Notes: generated by a model from the letters alone, not told the origin. DNA of 64,000 bases from Fluctibacter corallii (GCF_025751585.1 NZ_JAOWKX010000004.1:346949-410948); one strand, 5' to 3'; positions 30,901 to 39,034 are shown, numbered from the stretch's first letter. Numbers and translations: made by a program.

Positions 30901-31445
30901 AATCGTGTTGAATAGCCTCTTAGATCTGCTGCGATGCCAAGCTGCTCTAAGTCATTTATACGCTTGGCATTGTTAACAAGCTGCGTAGTGATAGCAAATA
31001 GCCGCGCACTTGCAGGACTAACGGTTTGTAAGTAAAGCTGATTGAGCGGCGTGTGAAGTCGCTTTTGTGAGAGATCGACAATGCGCCAGTGATTCAACTC
31101 TTGACGCGAAAGAAGCGTTTTAAGCTGCCTCGTATCCGTGCGACTTTCATGCACCTGCAACGCGTCTGTAAGTTGCCAGATTAATGGCCACAACTGATGA
31201 ATGCGTTTTTTGTGCTTATCGGCCCGAGTGGAATACCACGCTTCGGTTTCTGCCGTCACTTCTGCTAAGCTAATCTCGAGTTTACTGATGACTGTTTGCG
31301 TGTGTCTGGCATGTTCGCTTAGTTGCCTGTAGTCATAAAAATTCCAGCCTAATATGACAACAATGGGAACCATAATCATGATTGAAAGCACTAACACATA
31401 GAGCAAAAGTCTGCGCAACGCGCTGTTAAAACTTAGCGCATGCAT
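27909..31445 (-). CDS. Membrane hybrid sensor histidine kinase with degenerate receivers
   Basis: The 1178-residue kinase has a membrane segment (about 10-32), a helical periplasmic sensor, a second membrane segment (about 290-312), HAMP (about 318-372), GAF (about 385-540), a coiled coil (about 560-640), HisKA with KVSHELRTPLNS (His about 642) and HATPase with FDAFRQSDESIAHQFEGTGLGL. Two receiver-like domains follow but both look inactive: the last aligns with the final receiver of the kinase at 16.8 kb (shared DMRN after the acidic pocket), yet the acceptor region reads DIIVTGLVDV, with no Asp at the usual position. Phosphate must leave to another protein, possibly the HPt kinase or the cyclase regulator. 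The ATG overlaps the stop of the upstream gene (TAATG). Confidence 0.9.
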   Translation of the reverse strand: MHALSFNSALRRLLLYVLVLSIMIMVPIVVILGWNFYDYRQLSEHARHTQTVISKLEISLAEVTAETEAWYSTRADKHKKRIHQLWPLIWQLTDALQVHESRTDTRQLKTLLSRQELNHWRIVDLSQKRLHTPLNQLYLQTVSPASARLFAITTQLVNNAKRINDLEQLGIAADLRGYSTRLSSLLMGASYDIKMVDWKVYWATYGTLLDILKDAKQEQSTLGLSLEQLIRELETFHSNAMTMRDIQAQKHHFGADQLIKQSRVLHDDALSELRQLRSQTNTKQANIRQATDERLMLTFLLCALTGIACLLYLNRWRISLVNTIASPLRRIAKNSHQIAKGELTADISEESSITEIQQLVSAMQRVRTIVSQNIKEEQVRHKAHQVFTALNTAFHQAQSTQSFCKLALDIIHAHYPCIAAAIFLRSDKGEHHGLRLVAGVNLAQEHKAKLQKHHSPIAEHVFETGKATQFEAEHSPIKIDTATSSRTIETVHILPLRHGPSTFGVLEMLNSTPQQETVNTSSTDSTDDYHYLTEKLAILIQSRLEMDQTQALLNFTQEQKSQLDQTNNELTLQTQALQQSEAELEMQADELKISNRQLLEQSKEINDKNQHLETLNTELQALSKQLSYANEQKSLFLSKVSHELRTPLNSIMVLTQTLLRDAKALPQNQTDSLNVILQSGQDLLLLINDLLDLAKIEAGRMDFIIDHVDVRAIIEKLEKQFQPLAQKKQLSWNTHIDDNVPKMIQSDAKRLCQVLRNLLSNAFKFTEQGEVSLRVSCDDTIIHFTVNDTGLGIKPESQAILFDAFRQSDESIAHQFEGTGLGLTISKSIANNLCGKLHFTSEFSVGSAFTLTLPLDGKTPVEREPLPTCLVIDHDVEIYDYLSAHNIKQRIQLLRCKNGTMPESSSQLRYVIISLLDANNVSQLNQHDLEPFLLGLDNHCSIIALVEDSMPPSLYWLEATTNTVLRWNTAGQAKLTALLGLDTTANPQPSDNQHAMSLASQVNPPRQSDNASSNENLQPESPTQKIEFTQSYSILLLDNDMRNLFNLSILLKQAGMTTHLTDTFELAKQKLLDTRIDIIVTGLVDVVESEHTLIDYLNEYDKLKQVPVIFFADKLPEAMAKQCVAPMCQLKKPVDSGALLACIKTLLEPEQKHATSPSKQKDALDESEPEKNTHNQGK

Positions 31446-32467
31446 TAATTGGCCTCCTGCGTATCGGGAAGGTAGGTGACTAGCCGTTGAATCCACGCAA
31501 GCTCTTCTTTCATAGCGCGATGATGACTAGGTAGGCTAAATATCTCGGCAATGGTCGGAAGCTCAACGTGGTAATGCTGAATGTTGAGATAAAGCAGGTC
31601 TGCATAGACATCGGATAACAGCAACAAATGAAACAGATGTGCGTTGTGTCTTTCTCCGGTAGCCGTTGACGAATCACCTGTTGTAAAGTCGCTGTCTAGG
31701 CTTAAAGGCAGCAGTGAGCCTGTATGGGCCTCTGTACTCCCTCGTATTGATGTGATGAGGTCTAGTGCCTCTTTTGGAGGTAAAGCTGGCGTCCAATTCA
31801 CGATAGAGGATATTTGATTGTCGATGACCATGTTTTGTAATAAGTACAATAATTGCGTGACCCTTAATGAAAAAAAAGCGCGCAATATTCGTGGTTCAAT
31901 GTCTTTCGCAATCGTTTTGATTGTGGCAACGAGCAACACGTAAAGATCTGAGTGAGTAAAATGCATTTCGTTAGTCATTTTGATTGCAGAAGCTGAGGGA
32001 ACTGGCTGACGCATGCTATAGCAATAGACTAACGCCACTGATGCTTCAATCCATTTCAAGGTATGTGTGTCATTGATGTCTTTAGGAAATTGGTATCGAG
32101 CGGGAGAGCGGATCTTACCCTGTTGCTGCTGCCATAGCTGTAACAGCATGAATAAGTCGTAGGTGAGAATTAAATTGTGTCTTGCTTGTACTTGATTGCG
32201 CCTTACTTTCACTAACATCGGAGACGGAGATAAGCCTAAGCTGAGTAACGTATTGTACAAGTGTGATGTGAGCTGATACGTGTGTTGTAAGGTTTCGAAT
32301 GACGTATCATTGTGATGATGAGGCGTTGATGACAACGTCTTTACCGACAATGGCGCGAAGTCTGAGAAAGTAAACTCGCAATGAGAATTCGCCATTACAG
32401 AGGGAAGAATCGACGTGAAAGCGGCAGAAATAAGAAGAACGCGCACGATGTATTTAGGCAGGCTCAT
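31445..32467 (-). CDS. Predicted periplasmic helical protein coupled to the hybrid kinase
   Basis: I do not recognise a family. The 340 residues start with a signal peptide (about 1-26, cleavage likely after VMA, leaving NSHCEF). The rest is mostly helical with several Leu-rich stretches (for example AFFSLRVTQLLYLLQNMV and HLFHLLLLSDVYADLLYL) and no second clear membrane anchor. The gene overlaps the kinase start by one base, so the two proteins are made together. A periplasmic ligand-binding or regulatory partner of the kinase sensor domain is the simplest idea, unsupported by homology. It is divergent from the BLUF gene with a 99-base shared upstream region. Confidence 0.65.
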   Translation of the reverse strand: MSLPKYIVRVLLISAAFTSILPSVMANSHCEFTFSDFAPLSVKTLSSTPHHHNDTSFETLQHTYQLTSHLYNTLLSLGLSPSPMLVKVRRNQVQARHNLILTYDLFMLLQLWQQQQGKIRSPARYQFPKDINDTHTLKWIEASVALVYCYSMRQPVPSASAIKMTNEMHFTHSDLYVLLVATIKTIAKDIEPRILRAFFSLRVTQLLYLLQNMVIDNQISSIVNWTPALPPKEALDLITSIRGSTEAHTGSLLPLSLDSDFTTGDSSTATGERHNAHLFHLLLLSDVYADLLYLNIQHYHVELPTIAEIFSLPSHHRAMKEELAWIQRLVTYLPDTQEAN

Positions 32468-32566
32468 GGTGATGTTAGACGTATTGTGCTAAATAAATTT
32501 AAAGTGTAGATGCCATTTAAGTATGTTGCTTATCAATGATGGCTATGAATACGATTAATTTGTGTA

Positions 32567-33073
32567 ATGCTGGGTGATAGTTCGGCACCACTAAATGTTG
32601 GAGGCTGTGTGAGTAATCCCTTACGACAACTCGTTTACGTTAGCCATGAAACGTCAGACAATGACGAATCATCATTACTTCAATTACTTCAAACTTGCCG
32701 TGACCGTAATGCATCTTTACAAATCACGGGATTTTTAATCTATTGTGATGGAAATTTTTTTCAGATCATTGAAGGGCCAGCAGACAATTTACCCGTGGTA
32801 TGGAATGCCATTCAAAAAGATGCTCGCCATTCTGGAGTAACGTTATTGCTTGAAAGACCCATAGAGCATCGAGCTTTTGCTAGTTGGGAAATGGCCTTTG
32901 AGCATTATCAAAGCGAAGTTGCAATCACCGAGCAAGGCTATAACCGATTTTTATCAAGACAAACTGGCGATGATATTAGGTGGTTGTCTTTGCAGCAGCA
33001 AGATTCAGATATTGCTAGGATGATTACGCAATTTAAACAAAATTGTTTGGGTTCGATGGACCTAGATATTTAA
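32567..33073 (+). CDS. BLUF-domain blue-light photoreceptor
   Basis: BLUF domains bind FAD and change hydrogen bonding around the flavin in blue light. Here the domain is at about residues 18-110: LRQLVYVSHE carries the key Tyr, RNASLQITGFLIYCDGNFFQIIEG carries the Asn-type position and the key Gln (FFQ), and a Trp is present in FASWEMAFEH, the place of the usual W/M switch segment. About 50 C-terminal residues form a short extension without an output domain, so it must act by protein contact. The ATG at 32567 gives 168 residues; a GTG at 32609 with GGAGG four bases upstream would give a 154-residue form that starts right at the domain. It is divergent from the kinase operon and may control it. 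Confidence 0.9.
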   Translation: MLGDSSAPLNVGGCVSNPLRQLVYVSHETSDNDESSLLQLLQTCRDRNASLQITGFLIYCDGNFFQIIEGPADNLPVVWNAIQKDARHSGVTLLLERPIEHRAFASWEMAFEHYQSEVAITEQGYNRFLSRQTGDDIRWLSLQQQDSDIARMITQFKQNCLGSMDLDI

Positions 33074-34192
33074 AAAAGCGCGTATTTCGTCTTGTCTGCG
33101 TAATCCATCGCGGTAGCCCAGTTCTATTAAATCGGCACAAAATTCTTTTTCAAACAGTAAGTAGCTTAACAAGGTGGAATCGGCCTTTTGAGTTGCGCCA
33201 ATTAAACTGAGCAAGGCTCTGATGCCTTTGGGTAGCAAGTGAAAATAGCGCGACGCAAGCGTATTAAACCCTAAACTTGGATTGATGATTAAACATTCAA
33301 TGGGCTTTAAGCCAATATGTTTGCGCTGCTCTGGCGTCATAATCTTCAGTGTTTGATTAACCCGCTCTAATCGCTCTAAGTCACTGTGTAGTGTGTCGGC
33401 AAAAATCGTATCAAGTAAATGCCCCGCAATGCTTGCCGCGGTGGGATAATACATTGCATTAATAAATCGGTTGCTCTGTTCAGGTTGTTCGACACCGATC
33501 ACTAAAATTTTTTCAGCCCCCAAATGAATCGGCGCACTGAGGGGGGAATGCAAATGTATAGCGCCATCGCCAAGAAATTCGCCGTCAATTTTAACGGTAG
33601 GAAACACCAACGGAATCGCAGAGGAAGCCATTAAATGCTCTACATCTAATGTGCATTTTAGGCCACGACGCTGGGCGCGCCGCCACGGTTGTATATCATC
33701 ACGCGCTTGAAAGTAAGCAATAGAATCATAGCTGGTATAACTCGATGCAAGCACACTTACAGCACGCAGATTTCCCGACATGATATTGTGATCGATACGT
33801 TTGAAGTCGAGATAATTTTTAATTAATTGGCGTAGTGGCGCGTTATTCAACAAACTGGTTGGGCGTTTTTGCACATGGTGGCTTCGAAAGCGAGAGGTAT
33901 AATTACGAAGCATATAACCAAAGACGTCTTTCACGTTGGCTCCGTAAACATGATGGGTACGAAAATGCTTCCAAACCCACTCTAATTTACGAATGCCTAA
34001 ATGGTAGCATGAAGCATAACATGCAAGTGACGTCGCATTAATTGCACCCGCTGAGTTGCCACATATGATGGGAAACGGAATACTATGATTTCGCGGTAAA
34101 AAATGCGTGATCGCTTTAAGTACACCGACTTGGTAGGCTGCGCGGGCACCGCCTCCGGAGAGCATCAGACCGTAATGTTGTCTTTGGATCAT
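33062..34192 (-). CDS. Patatin-like phospholipase
   Basis: Patatin-family lipases use a Ser-Asp dyad to hydrolyse acyl esters of phospholipids or triacylglycerols. The 376-residue product shows the oxyanion glycine loop LSGGGARAAYQVGVLKA close to the N-terminus, the nucleophile elbow CGNSAGAINAT, and the Asp of GDGAIHLHSPLSA. There is no signal peptide, so a cytoplasmic or membrane-surface enzyme is likely. The ATG at 34192 with GAGAG upstream is preferred to a TTG at 34219. Its 3' end overlaps the end of the BLUF gene by 12 bases, tail to tail. Confidence 0.88.
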   Translation of the reverse strand: MIQRQHYGLMLSGGGARAAYQVGVLKAITHFLPRNHSIPFPIICGNSAGAINATSLACYASCYHLGIRKLEWVWKHFRTHHVYGANVKDVFGYMLRNYTSRFRSHHVQKRPTSLLNNAPLRQLIKNYLDFKRIDHNIMSGNLRAVSVLASSYTSYDSIAYFQARDDIQPWRRAQRRGLKCTLDVEHLMASSAIPLVFPTVKIDGEFLGDGAIHLHSPLSAPIHLGAEKILVIGVEQPEQSNRFINAMYYPTAASIAGHLLDTIFADTLHSDLERLERVNQTLKIMTPEQRKHIGLKPIECLIINPSLGFNTLASRYFHLLPKGIRALLSLIGATQKADSTLLSYLLFEKEFCADLIELGYRDGLRRQDEIRAFLNI

Positions 34193-34234
34193 ATACTGAC
34201 TCTCTATGTTGAAGCCCAACTGTGCGCCGTAATA

Positions 34235-35071
34235 CTATAGCTTAATTGTCATTCCTTCCGCGGCGGCGAAAACGTCTATCTCAGCATGCGCGATGTCTGT
34301 TAACTCTTTACTTTGCGCCTCAATATCTGCGATTTGCGCGTCAGTTCTGTTGTTGTCATGGCTATATAGCGCGAGTCGCTTGGCACGGCTTGCCATAGCC
34401 AGCTTTACGGCTTCCTCTGCGACCGAGTGACCCCAGCCTGATTTGGTCGGCATATCTGCCAATAAATATTGCGCATCATGAATGATCAAATCTGCATTTT
34501 GAGCAAAATGTACCCAGTCTAAAAAATCGGTTTGTTTTTTATAAGGAGGGTACAATTCGTTGTCTGTAATATAGGCAAGAATTGCGCCGTCTGCTTCAAT
34601 TTTATAGGCACTGCCATTGCCTGGATGGTTCATTTTTGCGCGTGATACCGTTGCGCTGCCCACCTGCCAACGGTATTCGAGGTCGGTTTGCGAGGCGATG
34701 ACAATATTGGCTTTAAGATCTTGATAGTGAACTGGAAATTGTGAACCTGACATCTGCGTTAATATTGCATCTGGCTCGAAAGGATCTGTTTCGCCGGGGG
34801 TAATATAGATATTGCGTTCGTCCTGATACGCTGGCGCGAAGAAAGGGAATCCTTGAATGTGATCCCAATGGTTATGAGACAATAAAAGATGAATATCGCC
34901 TTTTTCATGCTTTAATCGATGTCCTAAATTCACAATGCCTGTACCCGCATCGAGAATGAAATGTGTTCCATCATCAAGCTCAACGTAAGTACATGCGGTA
35001 TTTCCACCATATTGTATGTATTCTTGCCCTGAAACTGGAACGGAGCCTCTGACACCGTAAAATGTCACTTG
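34235..35071 (-). CDS. MBL-fold metal-dependent hydrolase
   Basis: The 278-residue protein belongs to the metallo-beta-lactamase fold. The N-terminal MQVTFYGVRGSVPVSG and the GGNTAC segment resemble the RNase Z/PhnP-like branch; the metal site motif HxHxDH reads SHNHWDHIQG, and further ligands are expected in NHPGNGS, IHDAQY and YSHDNN. Substrate cannot be told; phosphodiesterase-type substrates are common in this branch. I start at 35071, where a GGGA site lies upstream and the conserved N-terminus begins; the longer frame to 35134 adds an unlikely 21 residues. It lies 42 bases upstream of the patatin gene on the same strand, so a two-gene unit is possible. Confidence 0.8.
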   Translation of the reverse strand, partial: QVTFYGVRGSVPVSGQEYIQYGGNTACTYVELDDGTHFILDAGTGIVNLGHRLKHEKGDIHLLLSHNHWDHIQGFPFFAPAYQDERNIYITPGETDPFEPDAILTQMSGSQFPVHYQDLKANIVIASQTDLEYRWQVGSATVSRAKMNHPGNGSAYKIEADGAILAYITDNELYPPYKKQTDFLDWVHFAQNADLIIHDAQYLLADMPTKSGWGHSVAEEAVKLAMASRAKRLALYSHDNNRTDAQIADIEAQSKELTDIAHAEIDVFAAAEGMTIKL

Positions 35072-35160
35072 CATAGTGTAAATCCCAAAACTGCCCTGTG
35101 AGGGAAAATTCTCGCCATACTTAAAGCCTACCATTATTGTTTGGTTTTAGCCTGAAAATT

Positions 35161-35172
35161 TTGGACACCCAC
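35161..35172 (+). repeat. REP-like short repeat (TTGGACACCCAC), copy 1
   Basis: An intergenic copy of the repeat found at five other places in the window. A GGGCCC palindrome follows (35178-35185 with flanks), and a weaker form, TAGACATCCACA, starts near 35232. Confidence 0.6.
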
Positions 35173-35304
35173 TTTTTAGGGCCCTCACCTTGGATTTCGT
35201 TTGTTGAATTTTTACAGCTGGCTCCGCTGGCTAGACATCCACATTACATCACTTTATAGTGCCTGCGGGAAGAAAAGCTTTACCCCATAAATGGACGTTT
35301 ACTT

Positions 35305-36111
35305 ATGAAAAAAACACTTATCGCAACGGCACTAATTGGTGCCACTCTTTCACTTTCAACCTCAGCGCAAAACTTCGGACAACGTTATTCAGAAGAGCCC
35401 CGGGTTTGGATGGTTCAACACACAGAAGACGCGCTTTTAACCTTTATTTCAGAAGACTATCAGAATGTGACACACCCAAGTTGCATGACGCCGTCATACG
35501 CAGGTATTTATGCAGTGGAATATGACACACACGGTTTTAACGAAAAAACGGTTATGCAGGCACTAACCCATACTGACACACTCGCAGTGCGATGGGTGCG
35601 AACGGGTGAGTGTATTAACGGTTATGAAAAGATTTCTAGCCTGAGTATGTATTCTGCCCCAAGTGAAACGAATGCTGGCGGTGGAACAGTTGGAAATAGC
35701 TCAAATGCGCGTTCATTGGGGGTGTATAAATCAGATGGCACGCGTGTTGGAAGCCATTTGAACTTGTCTATGACAAGCTATGCTGAGCTGTATTTTTATG
35801 ACAACACTGGAAGTATTAAACCAAAGCGAGCTAACAAAGGTATTCGATTTGATCAGGTTTTCTATGATGAGGAAAATTGTGAAGGCACTGCTAGTGTGGC
35901 TAGTTCACTCGGAATGATAAATGAACCCGCATTTGGTCTCCGAATAATTAAGGGGGACTCAAGCCAGCCTTTAAGGCACGTTAAGCGTTCAGTGATAAAC
36001 CAGTGGACTGGAGAATGCTCAAATCGTGTAGAAAGCCAAACGACCTACCCAATAATTCCTGCATCAGATCCCGTTTGCGGTGCCGAAGCGTGTATCGTTA
36101 AGGAAGATTAG
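35305..36111 (+). CDS. Predicted secreted protein, unknown family
   Basis: The 268 residues begin with a typical Sec signal peptide (KK, hydrophobic about 5-20, cleavage likely after TSA or SAQ). The mature part has at least six Cys (HPSCMTP, GECING, ENCEG, GECSN, PVCGAEAC), which suggests disulphide bonds in the periplasm or outside the cell. A low-complexity Gly/Ser/Asn stretch (about 115-130) separates two halves. I recognise no domain. It lies alone between a REP-like repeat and a bidirectional terminator, opposite in direction to its neighbours. Confidence 0.7.
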   Translation: MKKTLIATALIGATLSLSTSAQNFGQRYSEEPRVWMVQHTEDALLTFISEDYQNVTHPSCMTPSYAGIYAVEYDTHGFNEKTVMQALTHTDTLAVRWVRTGECINGYEKISSLSMYSAPSETNAGGGTVGNSSNARSLGVYKSDGTRVGSHLNLSMTSYAELYFYDNTGSIKPKRANKGIRFDQVFYDEENCEGTASVASSLGMINEPAFGLRIIKGDSSQPLRHVKRSVINQWTGECSNRVESQTTYPIIPASDPVCGAEACIVKED

Positions 36112-36270
36112 CGCATTAGTGAGCAGTAGTTATTGAGCTCCCTATTTTGGCGTATCACCGTTGAGTCTGTGCGCGCCCTCTGCACTATCGTGCAGCACTT
36201 TGCTAAGAAATGCACAGAAAGGGAGAGCATTTGCGTGAATAAAAAGCAGATTACGCAGCGCTGAAACATA

Positions 36271-36308
36271 AAAAAACCTCCACCTTTTTAGTCAAGGGGA
36301 GGTTTTTA
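36271..36308. terminator. Bidirectional Rho-independent terminator
   Basis: AAAAACCTCC (36272-36281) pairs with GGAGGTTTTT (36298-36307), giving A runs on one side and T runs on the other, so it can end both the secreted-protein gene (+) and proS (-), which converge here. Confidence 0.88.
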
Positions 36309-36335
36309 TAGAAATTGGTGAGAACTAAAGAATGA

Positions 36336-38048
36336 TTACAAAGCGGTTAAAAACGCGATAGCTTCGTCGATATCTAGCATCTGTTTTTCACCAGTGCGAC
36401 GGTTTTTGTATTCAATCTTGTTTTCATCTAAGTTACGCTCGCCGATCACGATTGAATGAGGTACGCCTACCAGCTCCATGTCGTTGAACATAACGCCAGG
36501 GCGTTCTTTTCGATCGTCAAATAACACGTCGATACCCGCTTGAGATAACTTCTCGTACATGTCTTCCGCTACTTGTTGAATACGATGTGATTTGTGCATA
36601 TTCATCGGAATAATAGCTAACTTGAACGGTGCGATTGCATCTGGCCACTTAATACCAAATTTATCATGATTCTGTTCAATGGCAGCGGCCACGATTCGAG
36701 ATACGCCAATACCGTAACAGCCCATGGTAAGCACTTGGTGCTTTCCAGATTCTGTTAGCACGCCACAATTCATTGCTTGTGAGTATTTCTCGCCAAGCTG
36801 GAAGATGTGGCCAACCTCAATACCGCGCTTAATTTCAAGTGTACCGTTGCCGTCTGGAGATTGGTCGCCAGCCACTACATTACGTAGGTCGGCAATGTTA
36901 ATCTCACCCACATCGCGCTGCCAGTTTGCGCCAATGTAGTGGAAGCCTGTTTCATTCGCACCGCACACGAAGTTAGTCATTGCGGCAGCAGAACGGTCAA
37001 CAAACAGCGGAACGTTCAGCGAAATAGGACCCAGTGAACCAGTTTGTGCTTTTACTGCGGCTTCAATTTGCTCGTCACTTGCCATTGTCAACGGTGAAAA
37101 TACACCGTCAAGTTTTTCGGCTTTAATATCATTAAGCTGGTGATCGCCACGCAATACCAATGCAACAATGCCCTGAGAGCCATCTTCTTGCACGTCACCT
37201 AGTACAAACAACGTTTTAACGGTTTGTGCAGGCATCACGTTTAATTGCTGACTCACTTGTTCGATGGTTTTAGCATCGGGTGTTGCGACTTTTTCTAACG
37301 TTTTTTCTTCTGTATCGACAGGAGGCACGGCCATTGCTTCGGCCATTTCAACGTTGGCTGCGTAGTCTGAGCCTGAGCTAAATGCGATGTCGTCTTCGCC
37401 TGAGTCTGCCAGCACGTGGAATTCATGAGACAGGCTACCACCAATAGACCCTGTGTCGGCTAACACGGGACGGTACTCTAGTCCGAGTCTGTCAAAGATG
37501 TTGCAATACGCCGTAAACATCTTCTCGTAAGTGTCGTTCAAGCTGTCTTGAGTAAGGTGGAATGAGTAGGCGTCTTTCATCGTAAATTCGCGGCCACGCA
37601 TAATACCGAAGCGAGGGCGAACTTCATCACGGAATTTAGTCTGAATCTGATAAAGGTTAATTGGTAGCTGTTTATAGCTACTAATCTCATTGCGAACAAG
37701 CGCTGTGATGACTTCTTCGTGAGTAGGGCCCAGTACGAAGTCACGTGAATGTCTGTCTTTAATGCGAAGTAGCTCAGGGCCATATTCTTCCCAACGACCT
37801 GATTCTTCCCACAAATCGGCAGGTTGAACAACAGGCATAAGCACTTCGATAGCGCCCGCTTTGTTCATCTCTTCTCGAACAATATTTGCTACGTTATTTA
37901 GTACACGAAGCCCGCTGGGCAACCAAGTGTATAACCCTGAAGCCAGTTTGCGGATCATGCCCGCTCGTAACATCAGCTGATGACTGATTACTTCGGCGTC
38001 TGCCGGCGTTTCTTTTTGTGTCGCTAACAAATATTGACTGGTACGCAT
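36336..38048 (-). CDS. proS: Prolyl-tRNA synthetase (bacterial type with editing domain)
   Basis: ProS charges tRNA(Pro) with proline in the cytoplasm. The 570-residue protein (E. coli 572) is the bacterial form: class II core with motif 1 at the N-terminus, motif 2 region [21 protein letters not shown] split as expected, an inserted YbaK-like editing domain (about residues 225-405) that clears Ala-tRNA(Pro), motif 3 in [17 protein letters not shown], and a C-terminal anticodon-binding domain (about 470-570). It is encoded alone on the minus strand, ending at the shared terminator. Two tRNA-Pro(TGG) genes lie about 9 kb downstream. Confidence 0.96.
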   Translation of the reverse strand: MRTSQYLLATQKETPADAEVISHQLMLRAGMIRKLASGLYTWLPSGLRVLNNVANIVREEMNKAGAIEVLMPVVQPADLWEESGRWEEYGPELLRIKDRHSRDFVLGPTHEEVITALVRNEISSYKQLPINLYQIQTKFRDEVRPRFGIMRGREFTMKDAYSFHLTQDSLNDTYEKMFTAYCNIFDRLGLEYRPVLADTGSIGGSLSHEFHVLADSGEDDIAFSSGSDYAANVEMAEAMAVPPVDTEEKTLEKVATPDAKTIEQVSQQLNVMPAQTVKTLFVLGDVQEDGSQGIVALVLRGDHQLNDIKAEKLDGVFSPLTMASDEQIEAAVKAQTGSLGPISLNVPLFVDRSAAAMTNFVCGANETGFHYIGANWQRDVGEINIADLRNVVAGDQSPDGNGTLEIKRGIEVGHIFQLGEKYSQAMNCGVLTESGKHQVLTMGCYGIGVSRIVAAAIEQNHDKFGIKWPDAIAPFKLAIIPMNMHKSHRIQQVAEDMYEKLSQAGIDVLFDDRKERPGVMFNDMELVGVPHSIVIGERNLDENKIEYKNRRTGEKQMLDIDEAIAFLTAL

Positions 38049-38145
38049 TAGCCTACGACATCCCTCGTTGATTTTAAAAAGAGCGCTATTCTATCAGCAG
38101 GGACATAAGGGCTAAAGAGCTAAATCTTACTTTCAAGCCCAATTC

Positions 38146-38862
38146 TTACGCTTTTTCGATAGCAAAAACCATATTTTTACTTTCTAAGACACGCCAACGT
38201 ACATTGTGATTGAATAATTTCACGCCGTATTCGCGAATGTCTCCCTCGGTTTTGCTTTGCCTTTTGTGATAAGCCGGACGCGGATCTTGGTTTAGCACGC
38301 CTATCACGACCGAGCGAAATTCGGGATGATGTCGCTCTATATCGGCAATCTGATGTTCAACCGCGGGATCAAATTCTGTTGAAAGTGCGCTGGTAGGCGC
38401 GGTAGATGCAAATCCGCCCGAGGCCTCATGTACACTATCTGAGTAAGGCACATAAGGTTTGATGTCTAATATGGGTGTACCGCTGACCAGATCCATACCA
38501 CTGACAATCAAGTTTACTTTGCCCTTACGCTGAATAACGTCTTCGAATTTCACTACAGACATGCCTATGGCGTTAGGGCGAAATGTGCTGCGAGTCGCCC
38601 ACACGCCGAGTTTATGATTGCCGCCTAAACGAGGTGGCCGTACTAGAGGCTGCCAGCCATTTTCGGCAGTGTGATGAAATTGGAATATTAGCCATAAGTG
38701 AGAAAACTGCTCAATGCCTCTTAACCCATTTATATCATTGTAGGGAGGGTGAAACTCAATTACGCCTTTTGCTTCACGCACTAAACCAGGTTGTCTGGGA
38801 ACAGCAAATTTTTCATCATACGGGGTAGATATCGTGGCGATAGCCTCAACGGAAACTTGCAT
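38146..38862 (-). CDS. trmO: tRNA t6A37 N6-methyltransferase TrmO (TsaA/YaeB family)
   Basis: TrmO uses S-adenosylmethionine to methylate t6A37 of threonine tRNA (m6t6A). The 238-residue protein has the TsaA/YaeB beta-barrel domain at about 1-150, with KFAVPRQPGL, GIEQFSHLWLIFQFH, ATRSTFRPNAIGMSV and GMDLVSGTPILDIKPYVPY; a small C-terminal domain (about 165-235) follows, including IGVLNQDPRPAYH. Length and motifs match the family. It is encoded on the minus strand just downstream of the proS start and faces the divergent ABC operon across 389 bases of structured intergenic DNA. Confidence 0.93.
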   Translation of the reverse strand: MQVSVEAIATISTPYDEKFAVPRQPGLVREAKGVIEFHPPYNDINGLRGIEQFSHLWLIFQFHHTAENGWQPLVRPPRLGGNHKLGVWATRSTFRPNAIGMSVVKFEDVIQRKGKVNLIVSGMDLVSGTPILDIKPYVPYSDSVHEASGGFASTAPTSALSTEFDPAVEHQIADIERHHPEFRSVVIGVLNQDPRPAYHKRQSKTEGDIREYGVKLFNHNVRWRVLESKNMVFAIEKA

Positions 38863-38906
38863 TTAATTAATCACTTATACACATTTAGCAACATTTTTAC
38901 TGGGTT

Positions 38907-38935
38907 TTGACATCTTTTCAAAATATTTATGTACT
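38907..38935 (+). promoter_or_regulatory. Sigma70-type promoter for a candidate small RNA
   Basis: TTGACA at 38907-38912 is a perfect -35 box; 17 bases later TGTACT (38930-38935) matches four of six -10 positions. It points away from trmO and leads into a stretch without an ORF that ends in a terminator. Confidence 0.5.
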
Positions 38936-38941
38936 AGAATC

Positions 38942-39027
38942 CACATATCGAATTCGTTTCTCTTGCTACGTGTTCGATAAATCCCAACCAACTCTTTTAA
39001 GGCTTACTTTCTGGTAAGCCTTTTTTT
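38942..39027 (+). ncRNA. Candidate intergenic small RNA of about 85 nt
   Basis: The stretch starts a few bases after a good promoter and ends in a strong Rho-independent terminator, although the upstream gene trmO runs the other way and cannot use that terminator. There is no ATG within the stretch. The 5' half is unstructured by eye and ends CCCAACCAACTC, a single-stranded C/A-rich patch that could pair with Shine-Dalgarno-like sequences. I cannot match it to a known sRNA family. The next protein-coding gene begins 225 bases further on. Confidence 0.4.
38999..39027 (+). terminator. Strong terminator in a divergent intergenic region
   Basis: AAGGCTTAC (38999-39007) and GTAAGCCTT (39014-39022) form a 9-bp stem with a 6-base loop, followed by a run of seven T residues. 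Located between two divergent genes, it implies a separate + strand transcript. Confidence 0.8.
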
Positions 39028-39034
39028 ATGCCAC

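Noticed and set aside
35259..35525. 88-codon + strand frame at the start of the secreted-protein gene
   Set aside because: It runs through the signal peptide region of the secreted protein in another frame; the latter has a clear signal peptide and start.
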